A stretch of DNA of 64,000 nucleotides. Source: Thalassoglobus neptunius (GTDB taxonomy: Bacteria; Planctomycetota; Planctomycetia; Planctomycetales; Planctomycetaceae). The DNA lies in NCBI RefSeq assembly GCF_007859735.1, contig NZ_SIHI01000001.1, forward strand, positions 2,136,119-2,200,118, read 5' to 3'. The position numbers were made by a program, and so were the translations under genes. Shown piece after piece: positions 54,898-64,000 of this stretch; position 1 is the stretch's first letter; each line of letters begins with the position of its first letter. The notes beneath the pieces were generated by a model. The model was not told the DNA's origin and did no database searches. It saw nothing but the letters and a program-made list of their open reading frames with translations.

Positions 54898-55964
54898 TTG
54901 CTCGCCCTTATCGTCGAAGAAGAAGGTTGGTCGCCGTTCGTTGTGAGTGATTCACCGTCAGGAGTTGATGAGGAAGCCTGCGTCGCTGATTCGACGACTT
55001 GGGAGAGAAACTCTGCTTCCGCGGAAGAGAGTTGGTCCGGGCGACTACGATCTGCAAACCGATCGGCGATGTCCTGAAATTGAGTCGTGATTGTCAAGAA
55101 TGCCTGAACAACTTCCGGATCGAATTGCTTTCCCGAGTTGTTGCAGATCATGCGAACGCACTCTTCGTGCGAGTACGCACGCTTATAAATCCGCCTGGAT
55201 GCGAGAGCGTCGTAAACGTCTGCGACAGCCACGATTCTCGCAGCCAGCGGGATATCTGTTTTGTGAATTCGGTTGGGGTATCCGCGCCCATTCCACCATT
55301 CGTGGTGGTTCAAAGCGATGTCTCGGGCCATCGCGAGGAAGTCGGAATTGCCGAGGCGTCGTTCGATTTGGTGAATGCACTCGCTACCAATCTTGGCGTG
55401 AATTTGAATCTGCACTCGTTCTTCAGTCGTCAACGGGCCTTGTTTGAAGAGCAACGAGTCAGACACTCCCACCTTCCCGATGTCATGGAGGACTGAACTG
55501 ATTCCAATCATGCGGATGAATTCGCCGTTGACCGTCGAGTGGAATTTCGGGTTCTTGCGAAGCGCAGTCGCGAGCCGAACCGAGTAGAGGCTGATCCGTT
55601 CGAGATGTTGTCCCGTATCGGGATCGCGAGATTCCGCGAGTTTGGCCAGCCCGAAAATGATTGCATCGCGCGTCCGAACGAGTTCGTTCATCGCGAGAAG
55701 TGTTTCTTCGTTCTTCTGTTGAAGTTGGTCGTCGACGGGAATCAGAATGTGGTTCACGACCAGCCAGTTAATCCCGAAGAAGACTCCCACCATCCAAATG
55801 AAGGTGGAAATTTTGAGCAGTGGAGAGAGGGATTGCTCTGTGCCGTAGCGCAAGAGCGAATCGATCGCGGCGTTTTCCAGATTATGGAGCACGACGACGC
55901 CGAACATCAAACCTAGTGCCTGAGCAGCGGTTAAGGTGATGACGAGTCGTTTGACAGACAACAT
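54894..55964 (-). CDS. Membrane-bound HD-GYP phosphodiesterase
   Basis: The 356-residue protein has two N-terminal membrane helices (about 8-28 and 50-70), a short linker, and an intact HD-GYP domain: GQHLERI, VLHDIGKVGVSD, IHAKIGSE, NHHEWWNGRGYPNR and VADVYDAL. HD-GYP enzymes hydrolyse cyclic di-GMP. The C-terminal 60 residues are serine/threonine rich. It has no receiver or sensor domain beyond the short loop between helices. The following gene is a degenerate relative that starts in its last codons. Confidence 0.9.
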   Translation of the reverse strand: MLSVKRLVITLTAAQALGLMFGVVVLHNLENAAIDSLLRYGTEQSLSPLLKISTFIWMVGVFFGINWLVVNHILIPVDDQLQQKNEETLLAMNELVRTRDAIIFGLAKLAESRDPDTGQHLERISLYSVRLATALRKNPKFHSTVNGEFIRMIGISSVLHDIGKVGVSDSLLFKQGPLTTEERVQIQIHAKIGSECIHQIERRLGNSDFLAMARDIALNHHEWWNGRGYPNRIHKTDIPLAARIVAVADVYDALASRRIYKRAYSHEECVRMICNNSGKQFDPEVVQAFLTITTQFQDIADRFADRSRPDQLSSAEAEFLSQVVESATQASSSTPDGESLTTNGDQPSSSTIRASK

Positions 55965-56202
55965 AGCAAGCCCAATTAGAACCGATAAACACGGACACTC
56001 AGAATCTATGTCGAGTCGTCACGGCTGAAGCGAGATTCCCCAAGTTTGAGTAAGATTCGGCGATCGATTGCAACGTTTGTGCGGCCTGATCATGGCTCCG
56101 AAAGTCATTCCTGATATGATTCTTCGCTTTACGAAATATTCACGAGTCATCGAGAAAAATAGAAACGTCCAGCGGTGAGGCGTGTTTGGAGTCACATTGA
56201 AA

Positions 56203-57183
56203 ATGGAGACGCAACGACTAACTCTTGAAATGGCAGCGACGTTTCTCAGGGAGGGCCAGCTCGTCTCCTTTGGAACAGAAACGGTTTATGGGCTCGGAGC
56301 GAATGCCCTTGATCCGGTTGCTGTTGCGAAGATTTTCGATGCCAAACAGCGACCGACGTTTGATCCTCTCATCGTGCATCTGGCCGACGCAGCAGACGCC
56401 GACCAATACGCTGTGGAAATCCCCTCAAACGCACAAGAGTTAATGGAGGCCTTCTGGCCGGGACCGCTGACGCTCGTCGTTCCCAAGAAGTCGGTCATCC
56501 CGGATTTGGTCACTTCCGGACTTCCGCGAGTTGCTTTGCGAGTCCCCAATCATTCACAGGCGCGAGAACTGATTCGCCGTGCTGGTGTTCCGCTGGCTGC
56601 TCCGAGTGCCAACCCGTTTGGAGGCATCAGTCCGACGACAGCACAACACGTCCTCGATGGTTTGGGAGGAGTCATTGACGGGGTTGTCGACTTTGGCCCC
56701 TGCCGTGTTGGCGTTGAATCAACCGTTGTTGGATTTGATGATTCCGGGGTTCCCATTGTCTTGAGACCGGGAGGAGTGGCGGTCGAAGATCTGGAATCCG
56801 TGGTGGGAACCGTGCGAACGATGCAGTCAATGCCGCACGACGACAATCTTCCTCAACTCGCTCCGGGAATGCTCAGCCGACATTACGCTCCGAACAAGCC
56901 GTTGACCATTGTTGAAGATGTCTCAGAGTTTCGGGAGGAAGCACGGATCGGTGCGATCAGCCTTAGTCCCCTGCCCGATGCGGAAGGTTTCGCGGTCGTG
57001 GAGGTGTTGTCTGATTCGGGGGATCTGGTCGAAGCGGCAGCGTCGTTCTTCTCGGCACTTCGAAGACTGGAAGCTTCCAAGTTGTGCGACCGCATTATCT
57101 GTGCTGCATTCCCGGATCATGGATTGGGAAAAGCATTGAACGATCGGCTTCGCCGGGCAGCAACTCCTCTCGTTGACTCATGA
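56203..57183 (+). CDS. tsaC: Threonylcarbamoyl-AMP synthase (Sua5/TsaC)
   Basis: The enzyme makes threonylcarbamoyl-AMP for the t6A modification at tRNA position 37. The 326-residue protein has KRPxxxPL-like KQRPTFDPLIVHL, then FWPGPLTLV, RVPNH, APSANPFGG, and a C-terminal Sua5 domain from about 230. It uses ATG 56203, or a GTG at 56182. The sulfatase gene starts close behind: a TTG at 57173 overlaps the stop, but GTG 57230 is more probable. Confidence 0.9.
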   Translation: METQRLTLEMAATFLREGQLVSFGTETVYGLGANALDPVAVAKIFDAKQRPTFDPLIVHLADAADADQYAVEIPSNAQELMEAFWPGPLTLVVPKKSVIPDLVTSGLPRVALRVPNHSQARELIRRAGVPLAAPSANPFGGISPTTAQHVLDGLGGVIDGVVDFGPCRVGVESTVVGFDDSGVPIVLRPGGVAVEDLESVVGTVRTMQSMPHDDNLPQLAPGMLSRHYAPNKPLTIVEDVSEFREEARIGAISLSPLPDAEGFAVVEVLSDSGDLVEAAASFFSALRRLEASKLCDRIICAAFPDHGLGKALNDRLRRAATPLVDS

Positions 57184-57229
57184 GCAATTCGCTCCTGACA
57201 ATCAAGCTGGTCCATTTAGAAAGAATCTC

Positions 57230-58729
57230 GTGAATCGTCCCCACGTTCTTTTGATCACAACTGACCATTGGCCAGCCACTCTACTCGGGGCTGCCGGACA
57301 TCAATTGATTCAGACGCCGACTCTGGATGAGCTGGCTCGACAGGGAACTCGATTCACGAATGCATACAGCGAGTGTCCGATCTGCATTCCCGCACGGCGG
57401 ACACTTCTTACCGGGATGAAGCCACGATCTCACGGAGATCGAACGTTTCAGACGACTTTAGAAATGCCTTCCGCGCCAACTCTGGCACAGTCGTTTCGCG
57501 ATGCTGGCTATCAGGCCTATGCCGTCGGCAAGCTTCATGTTTATCCCCAGCGGAATCGAATTGGCTTCGACGATGTTTTGTTAGCGGAGGAAGGGCGGCC
57601 CCATGATGGAGTCATCGACGACTATGATCTGTATCTGGGAGACGAGGGATTCGTCGGCCAGCAGTTCGAACATGGGATGAGCAATAACCAGTACTTCACG
57701 AGAACATGGCATCTTCCCGAACGATGTCACGTCACGAATTGGACTGCTCGGTCGATGTCGCGGATGATTCGACGTCGTGATCCCACCCGGCCCGGATTCT
57801 GGTACCTCTCCTTCACGCATCCCCATCCCCCACTTGTCCCGCTTCAGCACTATTGGGACATCTACCAACAGGTGAATCCGGCGATGCCTGAGTGTGGGGA
57901 ATGGGCTCCGCCTGACTGGAGTCTCCCGGGGAGTGAATGTCATCCCGGAAAGAGTCACTCAGACTCACGAGTTCCCTGGCTCTTGAATATGGTCCACAAC
58001 AAATGGACGATCCGGACGCAAACGGAGTACTTTGCAGCTTTGAGAGCCGTCTTCGCGTTGTGTACGCACATCGATCATCAGATTCGATTTGTCCTCGGGA
58101 CTCTGCGGGAAGAAGGCTTACTCGATGAGACGATGATCCTCTTCACTTCTGATCATGGGGATATGTTCGGACAACATGGTCTCTGGGGAAAACGGCTGTT
58201 CTATGAGGGAGCTGCGAATGTTCCCATGATTCTTGTTCCTCCAGCTGGGCAATCGGATGATGCCTGCGGACACGTTGACTCTCGGCTCGTCGGTCTTCAG
58301 GACGTGATGCCGACGCTGTTGGAGATGTGTGCGATCGACGTTCCCGATTCGTGTGATGGCCGGTCGATGACGTCATCTCAGGAACGCAATGTTCTCTATG
58401 GAGAGTGCAACGAAGGAGCGACCGCGACTCGAATGATTCGTCGCGACCAGTTCAAACTCATCTACTACGCAGCCGGAAACGTATTCCAACTCTTCGACCT
58501 TGACGCTGACCCGAATGAGACGGTCGATCTATCACGGTCTGCGAGCCACGCTGAAGTGCTTGACGATCTGAAGACGCATCTTCGCGAGCATCTCCACGGA
58601 AGTGATGCCGAGTGGCTGGACGACAACGATGAGTGGGTTGGTCTCTCGAACGATCAGCCTCCTCTTCCGACGGAACGGGGATTGTTTCTGCAGCGTGGAA
58701 CGCACTGGCCTCCCCCGTATTATGGTTGA
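57230..58729 (+). CDS. Sulfatase
   Basis: The 499-residue protein is a formylglycine-type sulfatase. The active-site motif CIPAR in PICIPARRTLLTG is the C-x-P-x-R that maturases convert. Metal residues are in LITTDHWP and FTSDHGDMFGQHG. No signal peptide is evident at either candidate start, so export is unclear. The GTG at 57230 follows AGAAAG; a TTG at 57173 would add 19 residues. Such sulfatases degrade sulfated polysaccharides and are many in planctomycetes. No maturase gene is near. Confidence 0.88.
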   Translation: MNRPHVLLITTDHWPATLLGAAGHQLIQTPTLDELARQGTRFTNAYSECPICIPARRTLLTGMKPRSHGDRTFQTTLEMPSAPTLAQSFRDAGYQAYAVGKLHVYPQRNRIGFDDVLLAEEGRPHDGVIDDYDLYLGDEGFVGQQFEHGMSNNQYFTRTWHLPERCHVTNWTARSMSRMIRRRDPTRPGFWYLSFTHPHPPLVPLQHYWDIYQQVNPAMPECGEWAPPDWSLPGSECHPGKSHSDSRVPWLLNMVHNKWTIRTQTEYFAALRAVFALCTHIDHQIRFVLGTLREEGLLDETMILFTSDHGDMFGQHGLWGKRLFYEGAANVPMILVPPAGQSDDACGHVDSRLVGLQDVMPTLLEMCAIDVPDSCDGRSMTSSQERNVLYGECNEGATATRMIRRDQFKLIYYAAGNVFQLFDLDADPNETVDLSRSASHAEVLDDLKTHLREHLHGSDAEWLDDNDEWVGLSNDQPPLPTERGLFLQRGTHWPPPYYG

Positions 58730-58928
58730 TGGATCAGTCAATACTGTTGTGAAAAAACTTGCAAGATTTTCGCGTGAGGCGAGGATGTCGCGAAGATAAG
58801 GTCGCTGTTGCGCGTGCCAAGAGCTACAATCCGTGATTCTCGACTTCGCTCCGTGCGAGGAGATTCATTGTCAATTCCGCAACAATCAGGAGCGGAATCA
58901 TTTGTTCAGGATGTGTGAAAGGTCTGTC

Positions 58929-59966
58929 GTGATCATTGTTCTCAAGCCCGACTATACCGACGAGCAGCTACAGCATATCTGCGAAAAAGTCGAAGAAATG
59001 GGCTTTCGGTACGAGTTGAGCCGAGGTGTTCAACGGACCGTCTTGGGTGTGATTGGCGAAGAGGAAGAGCTTCGAAATGCTCCTCTGCAGGCAATCCCCG
59101 GCGTCGAAAATGTGTTGTCGGTCTTGAAGCCATACAAGCTGGCAAGCCGCGAATTTCATCAGGACGATTCGGTCTTCGAACTCGGTCACGGAGTAAAAGT
59201 CGGCGGAAAGTCGATGATTCTCATCGCTGGTCCGTGTGCGATTGAGAGCGAAGACATCCTGTTCGAGATTGGTCGAGCAGTGAAAGATTCGGGAGCGAAT
59301 GTGCTGCGAGGAGGTGCATTCAAGCCTCGCACAAGCCCGTACAGTTTTCAGGGGCTTGGAGAAGAGGGGCTGAAAATTCTCCGGACTGTCGGTGACGAAC
59401 TCCAAATGCCCGTCGTGACGGAAGTCATGGATCCTCGGCAAGTGGAACTGGTTGTCGAGTATGCAGACATTCTCCAGCTCGGTGCCCGAAACATGCAGAA
59501 TTTCAATCTCCTGAAAGAGATTGGAAGCACAGACAAGCCCGTCCTGTTGAAACGCGGAATGAGTGCGACTGTTCAGGATCTGCTCATGTCCGCCGAATAC
59601 GTTTTGGCTCATGGGAACAAACGAGTGATCCTCTGCGAACGCGGGATCCGAAGCTTTGATTCCTCGACACGAAATCTGCTCGATCTCGCGATGGTTCCCA
59701 ATTCCAAGGGATGTTCGCACTTGCCGATCGTCGTCGATCCGAGTCACGCAACCGGTCGTCCCGATTTGATTCCAAAAATGGCACTTGCAGCTGTTGCAGC
59801 CGGAGCGGACGGAATTCATATCGAAGTTCACAGCTGTCCTGAGAAAGCGATGAGTGACGGCCCGCAAGCTCTCTTGCCGGGACAATTTCATGAACTCGCA
59901 GAACAAATTCGATCTCTGGCTGGGTTCTTCGAAAAAGAAGTCGCTCCGACTCCTCAAGTCGTCTAG
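58929..59966 (+). CDS. aroF: 3-deoxy-7-phosphoheptulonate synthase (DAHP synthase, AroF/AroA(I-beta) type)
   Basis: DAHP synthase joins phosphoenolpyruvate and erythrose 4-phosphate at the start of the shikimate pathway. The N-terminal ferredoxin-like regulatory domain (about 1-80) has the opening [12 protein letters not shown]. Catalytic tracts are [29 protein letters not shown] and [10 protein letters not shown] start at the GTG at 58929, after AAAGG; an in-frame ATG lies at 58911. The 345-residue length fits the I-beta group, which is often feedback-inhibited through the N-terminal domain. Confidence 0.93.
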   Translation: MIIVLKPDYTDEQLQHICEKVEEMGFRYELSRGVQRTVLGVIGEEEELRNAPLQAIPGVENVLSVLKPYKLASREFHQDDSVFELGHGVKVGGKSMILIAGPCAIESEDILFEIGRAVKDSGANVLRGGAFKPRTSPYSFQGLGEEGLKILRTVGDELQMPVVTEVMDPRQVELVVEYADILQLGARNMQNFNLLKEIGSTDKPVLLKRGMSATVQDLLMSAEYVLAHGNKRVILCERGIRSFDSSTRNLLDLAMVPNSKGCSHLPIVVDPSHATGRPDLIPKMALAAVAAGADGIHIEVHSCPEKAMSDGPQALLPGQFHELAEQIRSLAGFFEKEVAPTPQVV

Positions 59967-59998
59967 CAAAATCTTGGTAGAAATCTGTTTGTGACTGA

Positions 59999-60052
59999 GC
60001 GAGTGCACCGGCAAGAGCAGCAGGCTTTCGGCGAGTGCATATTTCGCTTGCC
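59999..60052. other. Repeat and hairpin in the aroF-crcB gap
   Basis: GCGAGTGCA occurs at 59999-60007 and 60031-60039, and GGCAAG (60010-60015) can pair with CTTGCC (60047-60052). The 175-bp gap upstream of crcB was read for a fluoride riboswitch; I do not see its consensus. Confidence 0.3.
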
Positions 60053-60141
60053 TTGATCAATCAACGATCCTGATTCGAGTCAGCGAAGATCCTGCTCTTT
60101 CACAAGTGAGGAGTTCGGGATCAGACCGGGAGAGGACCAGC

Positions 60142-60525
60142 ATGCAATGGTTGGCAGTCGCGTTGGGAGGTGGCCTCGGTGCGATGCTGCGATTCGCGTT
60201 GAGTCAATGGGTGGTCCGGCGTTTTCCCGTCGGAACACTTGTTGTCAATGTGCTCGGTTGCTTTCTGATCGGCCTGTTGATTTCGCTGGCTGTGAAGACA
60301 AAGTGGCCCGGACCAACGATGCAGTGTTTTCTCATCGGTGGGTTCCTGGGATCATTGACAACGTTCTCGACCTTCGCCTATCAGACGTTTGAACTCACCG
60401 CAGAAGAGAGCCTGAGTTGGGGAATGCTCAACCTGTTCTCGAATCTCATTCTCGGACTGGGACTGGTCTGGTTAGGAATCGCTACCGGGGAAACCATTGC
60501 CGCCGCATTGGAAACGTCGAGCTGA
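60142..60525 (+). CDS. crcB: Fluoride channel CrcB/Fluc
   Basis: The 127-residue protein has four membrane helices. Key tracts are GGGLGAMLRF, GTLVVNVLGCFLIG and GGFLGSLTTFSTFAYQT, the last lining the fluoride and sodium sites. Fluc forms an antiparallel dimer that lets fluoride leave the cell. AGAGGA lies five bases before the ATG at 60142. It is a single crcB copy, so a homodimer is likely. Convergent with the DUF1598 gene. Confidence 0.94.
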   Translation: MQWLAVALGGGLGAMLRFALSQWVVRRFPVGTLVVNVLGCFLIGLLISLAVKTKWPGPTMQCFLIGGFLGSLTTFSTFAYQTFELTAEESLSWGMLNLFSNLILGLGLVWLGIATGETIAAALETSS

Positions 60526-60560
60526 TTTCGTCAGAGCGGCTTTCGTCGAGAGCGAGCGTC

Positions 60561-61952
60561 TTAGCGGCTCTCCTGCGGATTCCACCACCAGCTTCCTTCC
60601 GGAGCGGGAGACTCTGTTCCCGGCAATGCGGAAACCCCTTCGTCCCGGACGTCTCGCGCCACCCGTCCCGCATCAATGGTGACGCCACCGACAAGTCCGA
60701 GGAGTACGCCCCCGGCTTTCTTTGTGGTTGACTTCGAGGCAACGAAACGCGGAGGGCTGTAAACCTCTTTCGGAAGTCGAGCATCCTGCATCAGTACGGG
60801 GAAAACATCCTCAACATTCCCTCGATCCCAATTCTGGTCAATCAACGCTCCGGCGAGAGCCAGATCGTACAAGCTTTGAAGTTCTGCGAACGCGGGGTGC
60901 CGGGCTGCGAGTTCTTCGAAGTGGGCTGTGAACTGTTGAGCGAAACGTTCCGTGGATTTTCGCGTGACGGCAGAGGCCGATCTGTCTCCTGTCGCATCTG
61001 AGATTTCTTCCTGAGCCATCAATTGGGCGCGTTGACCTTTGATCGCGAAGACGGTTTTCTCGGCGTTGGTGCCGATTGGCTCGTACAGCGGCATGAACCA
61101 CCATCGCTGCAAGCTGTTTCCCTGAGGGCGAAGAAGGGCGAGATGGCTGGAAATGCCCCGCACTCTTGAAGGATCCAGTCCGAGCGCAATGCGTTTCATT
61201 CTCAAGTCCGCCTCAACGAGAGCGAGGGCGAAATGGGAATCGTCGGGAACTCCCCAGATCGAAACCTGCTGGTTCCCCAGAATCGTGGCCATCGTTCGGA
61301 TGCGACGTTGGGCAGATGAGGTGGACGTGACACTCGAGTTCGCACGCACGAATCGTTGAAGCTTCGACAGGTTTTCGTTCGTCGGATCAATTGAGACTCC
61401 GATTTCGTTTTGTCCGGAGATCGTCGAGCGAAGCGCCACAACAAGATCGTCCAGCTTCATCGGAGGTCGTCCGGTGGTGTTGCCCAGAATCTGTCCGTCC
61501 GGGCCTGGGCCGAAACCTTCCGCGGGGCCAACCAGTCGAATGTCTTGTTGTTCCACATCGATCACGACGTAATCAATTCGCTGAAGGCCAGCGAGATAGG
61601 CGATGGCTGGGGGGATTTCGGGATCTTTGGCAAGGCTGGAGCGGAGGGCCTGATCGAGTTGTTTCAGCGAGAGGACTCTTGCTTCATTCTGTTCGATCAA
61701 TGTGGGATCACTGAGTTGCTCTGTGAACGCGGATTGCAGGTCTTTTAGCTCAGAGCGTGAGATTCTTCGTGTTGGAGAGGTCCTGACGATTCCGTCTGCG
61801 TCGATCAGAATTCCGCCGACGTTCTGATTTCCGTTGTTCCCATTGCCGTTTCCATTTCCATTCCCTCCGCCTGCCTGTTGAGCCGGGACGTTGGAAGGGA
61901 GGCTGATCACTAAAATTGCGCAGCAAAGGAGAATCTTGAGAGTGTCACACAT
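60561..61952 (-). CDS. Secreted DUF1598 protein
   Basis: The 463-residue protein has a signal peptide (ending NVPAQ), then a low-complexity stretch of glycine and asparagine (residues 28-45). The rest has the DUF1598 pattern recalled from planctomycetes: LAGLQRIDYVVID, GPAEGFGPG, GRPPMKLDDLVVALR and SIDPT followed by a region with LGLDPSRVRG. No enzymatic motif is visible. Function is unknown. The C-terminus, ending PEGSWWWNPQESR, is proline and tryptophan rich. It is probably periplasmic. Confidence 0.8.
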   Translation of the reverse strand: MCDTLKILLCCAILVISLPSNVPAQQAGGGNGNGNGNGNNGNQNVGGILIDADGIVRTSPTRRISRSELKDLQSAFTEQLSDPTLIEQNEARVLSLKQLDQALRSSLAKDPEIPPAIAYLAGLQRIDYVVIDVEQQDIRLVGPAEGFGPGPDGQILGNTTGRPPMKLDDLVVALRSTISGQNEIGVSIDPTNENLSKLQRFVRANSSVTSTSSAQRRIRTMATILGNQQVSIWGVPDDSHFALALVEADLRMKRIALGLDPSRVRGISSHLALLRPQGNSLQRWWFMPLYEPIGTNAEKTVFAIKGQRAQLMAQEEISDATGDRSASAVTRKSTERFAQQFTAHFEELAARHPAFAELQSLYDLALAGALIDQNWDRGNVEDVFPVLMQDARLPKEVYSPPRFVASKSTTKKAGGVLLGLVGGVTIDAGRVARDVRDEGVSALPGTESPAPEGSWWWNPQESR

Positions 61953-62129
61953 GGATCGTTGATTCCTTTTTGCGAACTCATTTCCCCGATCGGGGATCCG
62001 GACCGTTCGTCGACGATAGGTTGATCATAACCGGCTCCCAATCAAAAACGCGAACAGAATCTCTTCCGCAACAGCTTGATCAGTGAGATTTTCGAATTGT
62101 TGAGGTTGCGGTTCTGCTCTTCGTGGCTG

Positions 62130-63695
62130 CTACTGCTGTCGCCAGAAGCGGGGCGTTAACAAGACCAGAATAGCGAATAGCTCAAGCCGGCCGAGCAACA
62201 TCAGCATGGTCAGAAGGCATTTTCCCTGTTGCGAAAAGTTCGCGAAATTCTCCGTGGGGCCAATCACTCCAAAACCGGGGCCGACATTGTTGAGTGTTGC
62301 GGCGACGGCAGAACCGCAGTCGAGAAGTTTCTCCGCGATCCCATGGTCTCCGTGAGTTTCCCAGAGATCGTCCGGTTCGATGGTAATCAGAAGGAACCAG
62401 CTTCCCAGAAAAATTACCAGCACCATGCAAAAGTATACGACGACATCGTGGCGAATCCGTTCTTCGACAACGATGCCTCCCAGCCGAAGTGGGCGAACGA
62501 CATTAGGTCGATACGCTTTTTCGATCTCGAGGATGAAGATCTTGCCGAGCAAAACCCAGCGAATGACTTTGATTCCCCCCGCCGTCGAGCCAGCACATCC
62601 TCCGACAAACATCAACACGAACAGGAGACCTTTGGCGAATTCACTCCAGTTGGAAAAGTCTTCCGTGCCGAATCCGGTTGTCGTGATGATGGAGACTGTG
62701 GCGAACAAGCTGTGCCGCAAAGCCACAAACAGATTGGCGTAATAGCCGTTGACCATGAGGCTGATGGTCAGAAGGCAAGTGACCACCAGAATGATTAACA
62801 GATACGCGCGCAGTTCCGCATCGCTCGTTAAATGTTTCAGCCGCTTGGTCCAGCTGTCTTTGTGATGCCGTCGGAAGACGAGGTAATACAGCGAGAAGTT
62901 CACACCAGCGAGCAACATAAAGATGATGATGATGAACTCAACCGGCCCTCCATTGTAAAACCCGACGCTGGAGTTGTGAGTGCTGAATCCTCCGGTCGCC
63001 ATTGTCCCGAAGGTGTGACAGAGTGCTTCGTACAGTGAGACCCCGCACGACATCAGCAAAACGGTTTCGATTCCGCTGAAGACGACGTAAATCGTCCACA
63101 TGACAATCGCAGATTCCTGAACTCGCGGTCGAACAGACTCAGTGATCGGTCCGGGGACTTCGCGTTTCAGCATCGCTTTCCCCCCTGCCCCGAGTTGTCC
63201 GAGGATCGCTACGAAGAGAACGATGATTCCCATCCCGCCGAGCCAGTGAGTGAAGCATCGCCAGAACATCACGCAGCGAGGAATCACTTCGGGATCTTCG
63301 AGCTCAGTCAGAAGAGAGGCCCCGGTTGTCGTAAAACCCGAGACCGACTCGAAGAACGCATCGATGGGAGTCATCTTGACGCCAGGTGCTCGCTCGCTTC
63401 CGGAAAACAGAAACGGCAGTGCTCCGAGGATTCCCGCGAGAATCCAACCCATCCCGACAGTGGCGAATGCTTCTTTCCTGAGGATCGAAGACTTGCTCTG
63501 GTGTCCCCAGGCGTACAAGGCCCCGCTGACTGCGAGGCTGCAAAGCATCGCAAAGACCAGTCCCCAAAACCCGCGAGCTTCGAAGGTTTCGACTTGTCCG
63601 AGTGCAGGGAATGCCCACGGCAGGCTGAAGGCCATGGATGCCCCCACGAGCAGTCCCAGCAGTCCAAGCATCCGTGCAACAATAGGCCAGTTCAT
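62130..63695 (-). CDS. trkH: Trk potassium uptake channel subunit TrkH
   Basis: The 521-residue protein has about ten membrane helices and four pore loops, each with the selectivity glycine: [24 protein letters not shown] and NNVGPGFGV. Trk imports potassium with the help of a cytoplasmic TrkA; no trkA is in view and may lie to the right. The ATG at 63695 begins [11 protein letters not shown]; the frame upstream to 63737 lacks similarity. Single gene in this window, with a 159-bp gap before the next partial gene. Confidence 0.95.
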   Translation of the reverse strand: MNWPIVARMLGLLGLLVGASMAFSLPWAFPALGQVETFEARGFWGLVFAMLCSLAVSGALYAWGHQSKSSILRKEAFATVGMGWILAGILGALPFLFSGSERAPGVKMTPIDAFFESVSGFTTTGASLLTELEDPEVIPRCVMFWRCFTHWLGGMGIIVLFVAILGQLGAGGKAMLKREVPGPITESVRPRVQESAIVMWTIYVVFSGIETVLLMSCGVSLYEALCHTFGTMATGGFSTHNSSVGFYNGGPVEFIIIIFMLLAGVNFSLYYLVFRRHHKDSWTKRLKHLTSDAELRAYLLIILVVTCLLTISLMVNGYYANLFVALRHSLFATVSIITTTGFGTEDFSNWSEFAKGLLFVLMFVGGCAGSTAGGIKVIRWVLLGKIFILEIEKAYRPNVVRPLRLGGIVVEERIRHDVVVYFCMVLVIFLGSWFLLITIEPDDLWETHGDHGIAEKLLDCGSAVAATLNNVGPGFGVIGPTENFANFSQQGKCLLTMLMLLGRLELFAILVLLTPRFWRQQ

Positions 63696-63854
63696 ACAAA
63701 TTCGTCGTTGTAGAGTAGTGTGTGACCTGTGACGCAATGGGTCGACACAATGAATGCAGCGTAAGTGTCGAGATTGAAGATTGCGAGCGTTTCAAGGAAT
63801 CTGTGAACAGCCCGAAGTCAGTCGTTACTCCCAGCTTCCCGTTTGTGATGCAGC

Positions 63855-64000
63855 TTAAGTTCCAGCCCGAAGGAAGATCGTGAGGCTGTAAACAACCACT
63901 CCGACCACAATCACTGTTCCAAAATTCAACAGCCAGCGGGCAGTGGCGGGCTTCTTCAACGCGATGATTTGAGCAATGACACAGACGACAACGACGAGCG
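63855..64000 (-). CDS. C-terminal fragment of a membrane protein
   Basis: The last 48 codons of a gene running in from the right end read LVVVVCVIAQIIALKKPATARWLL, then FGTVIVVGVVVYSLTIFL, ending in RAGT before a TAA at 63855-63857. Two hydrophobic helices separated by a basic loop are clear. I cannot name the family. It lies upstream of trkH on the same strand, 159 bp away, so it might be linked to potassium uptake. Confidence 0.6.
   Translation of the reverse strand, partial: LVVVVCVIAQIIALKKPATARWLLNFGTVIVVGVVVYSLTIFLRAGT

Noticed and set aside
59967-60141. Fluoride riboswitch upstream of crcB
   Set aside because: The consensus sequence and pseudoknot elements could not be recognised by eye.

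Overview
The window looks like ordinary chromosome from a planctomycete (Planctomycetota, probably Planctomycetia). The lineage call rests on gene content: a secreted protein with the Planctomycete cytochrome C / DUF1549 / DUF1553 architecture, a TPR-VCBS-ASPIC/UnbV protein, a DUF1598 protein, a sulfatase and a sialate-O-acetylesterase-type esterase, PQQ-propeller proteins, a tandem clpP pair, and methenyl-tetrahydromethanopterin cyclohydrolase (mch), a C1 enzyme that planctomycetes share with methylotrophs and methanogens. Genes lie on both strands in short runs. I see no phage, insertion sequence, CRISPR array or rRNA; there is one tRNA.

Layout. 0-16 kb: end of a KamA/EpmB-type radical SAM protein, an EamA exporter, a lone STAS protein, a YheT-type hydrolase, an arsC-dus pair, a secreted esterase, two large secreted or anchored proteins, a PPP-type phosphatase behind a possible leader peptide, sufD and dapA. 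16-30 kb: a coiled-coil lipoprotein, the clpP pair, a FAS1 (fasciclin) protein with a strong terminator, lnt, a membrane protein coupled to moeA, mch, an AmpG-like permease, hisN, a PQQ propeller and an orphan MoxR ATPase. 30-41 kb: tyrA with an aldo/keto reductase, a HAMP-only membrane protein, a zinc-ribbon membrane protein, a RimK-like ATP-grasp ligase with an inositol-monophosphatase relative, an SDR, xerC, argJ and a receiver-HATPase fusion. 41-64 kb: a predicted outer-membrane barrel, comF-DUF502-hemC, a secreted TPR protein, a rhomboid protease, a short-LID nucleotide kinase, a degenerate alpha/beta hydrolase, bioD, tRNA-Leu(GAG), a pair of HD-GYP-type membrane proteins, tsaC, a sulfatase, aroF, crcB, a DUF1598 protein, trkH and the end of another membrane protein.

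How genes relate. Most are housekeeping or biosynthetic (dapA, argJ, tyrA, aroF, hisN, hemC, bioD, moeA, sufD) and scattered rather than in pathway operons. Tight linkages are arsC-dus, membrane protein-moeA, clpP-clpP, tyrA-AKR (4-bp overlap), ATP-grasp-IMPase (3-bp gap), comF-DUF502-hemC and the two HD-GYP genes (4-bp overlap). The signalling genes (STAS, receiver-HATPase, HAMP-only, HD-GYP pair) hold the least conventional architectures.

I found no clear multi-gene system of a wholly new kind. The best candidates for a second look are the active/degenerate HD-GYP pair, the H4MPT-linked genes, and the HAMP-only and receiver-HATPase proteins. Functions come from reading the proteins and recalling families; no database search was run.
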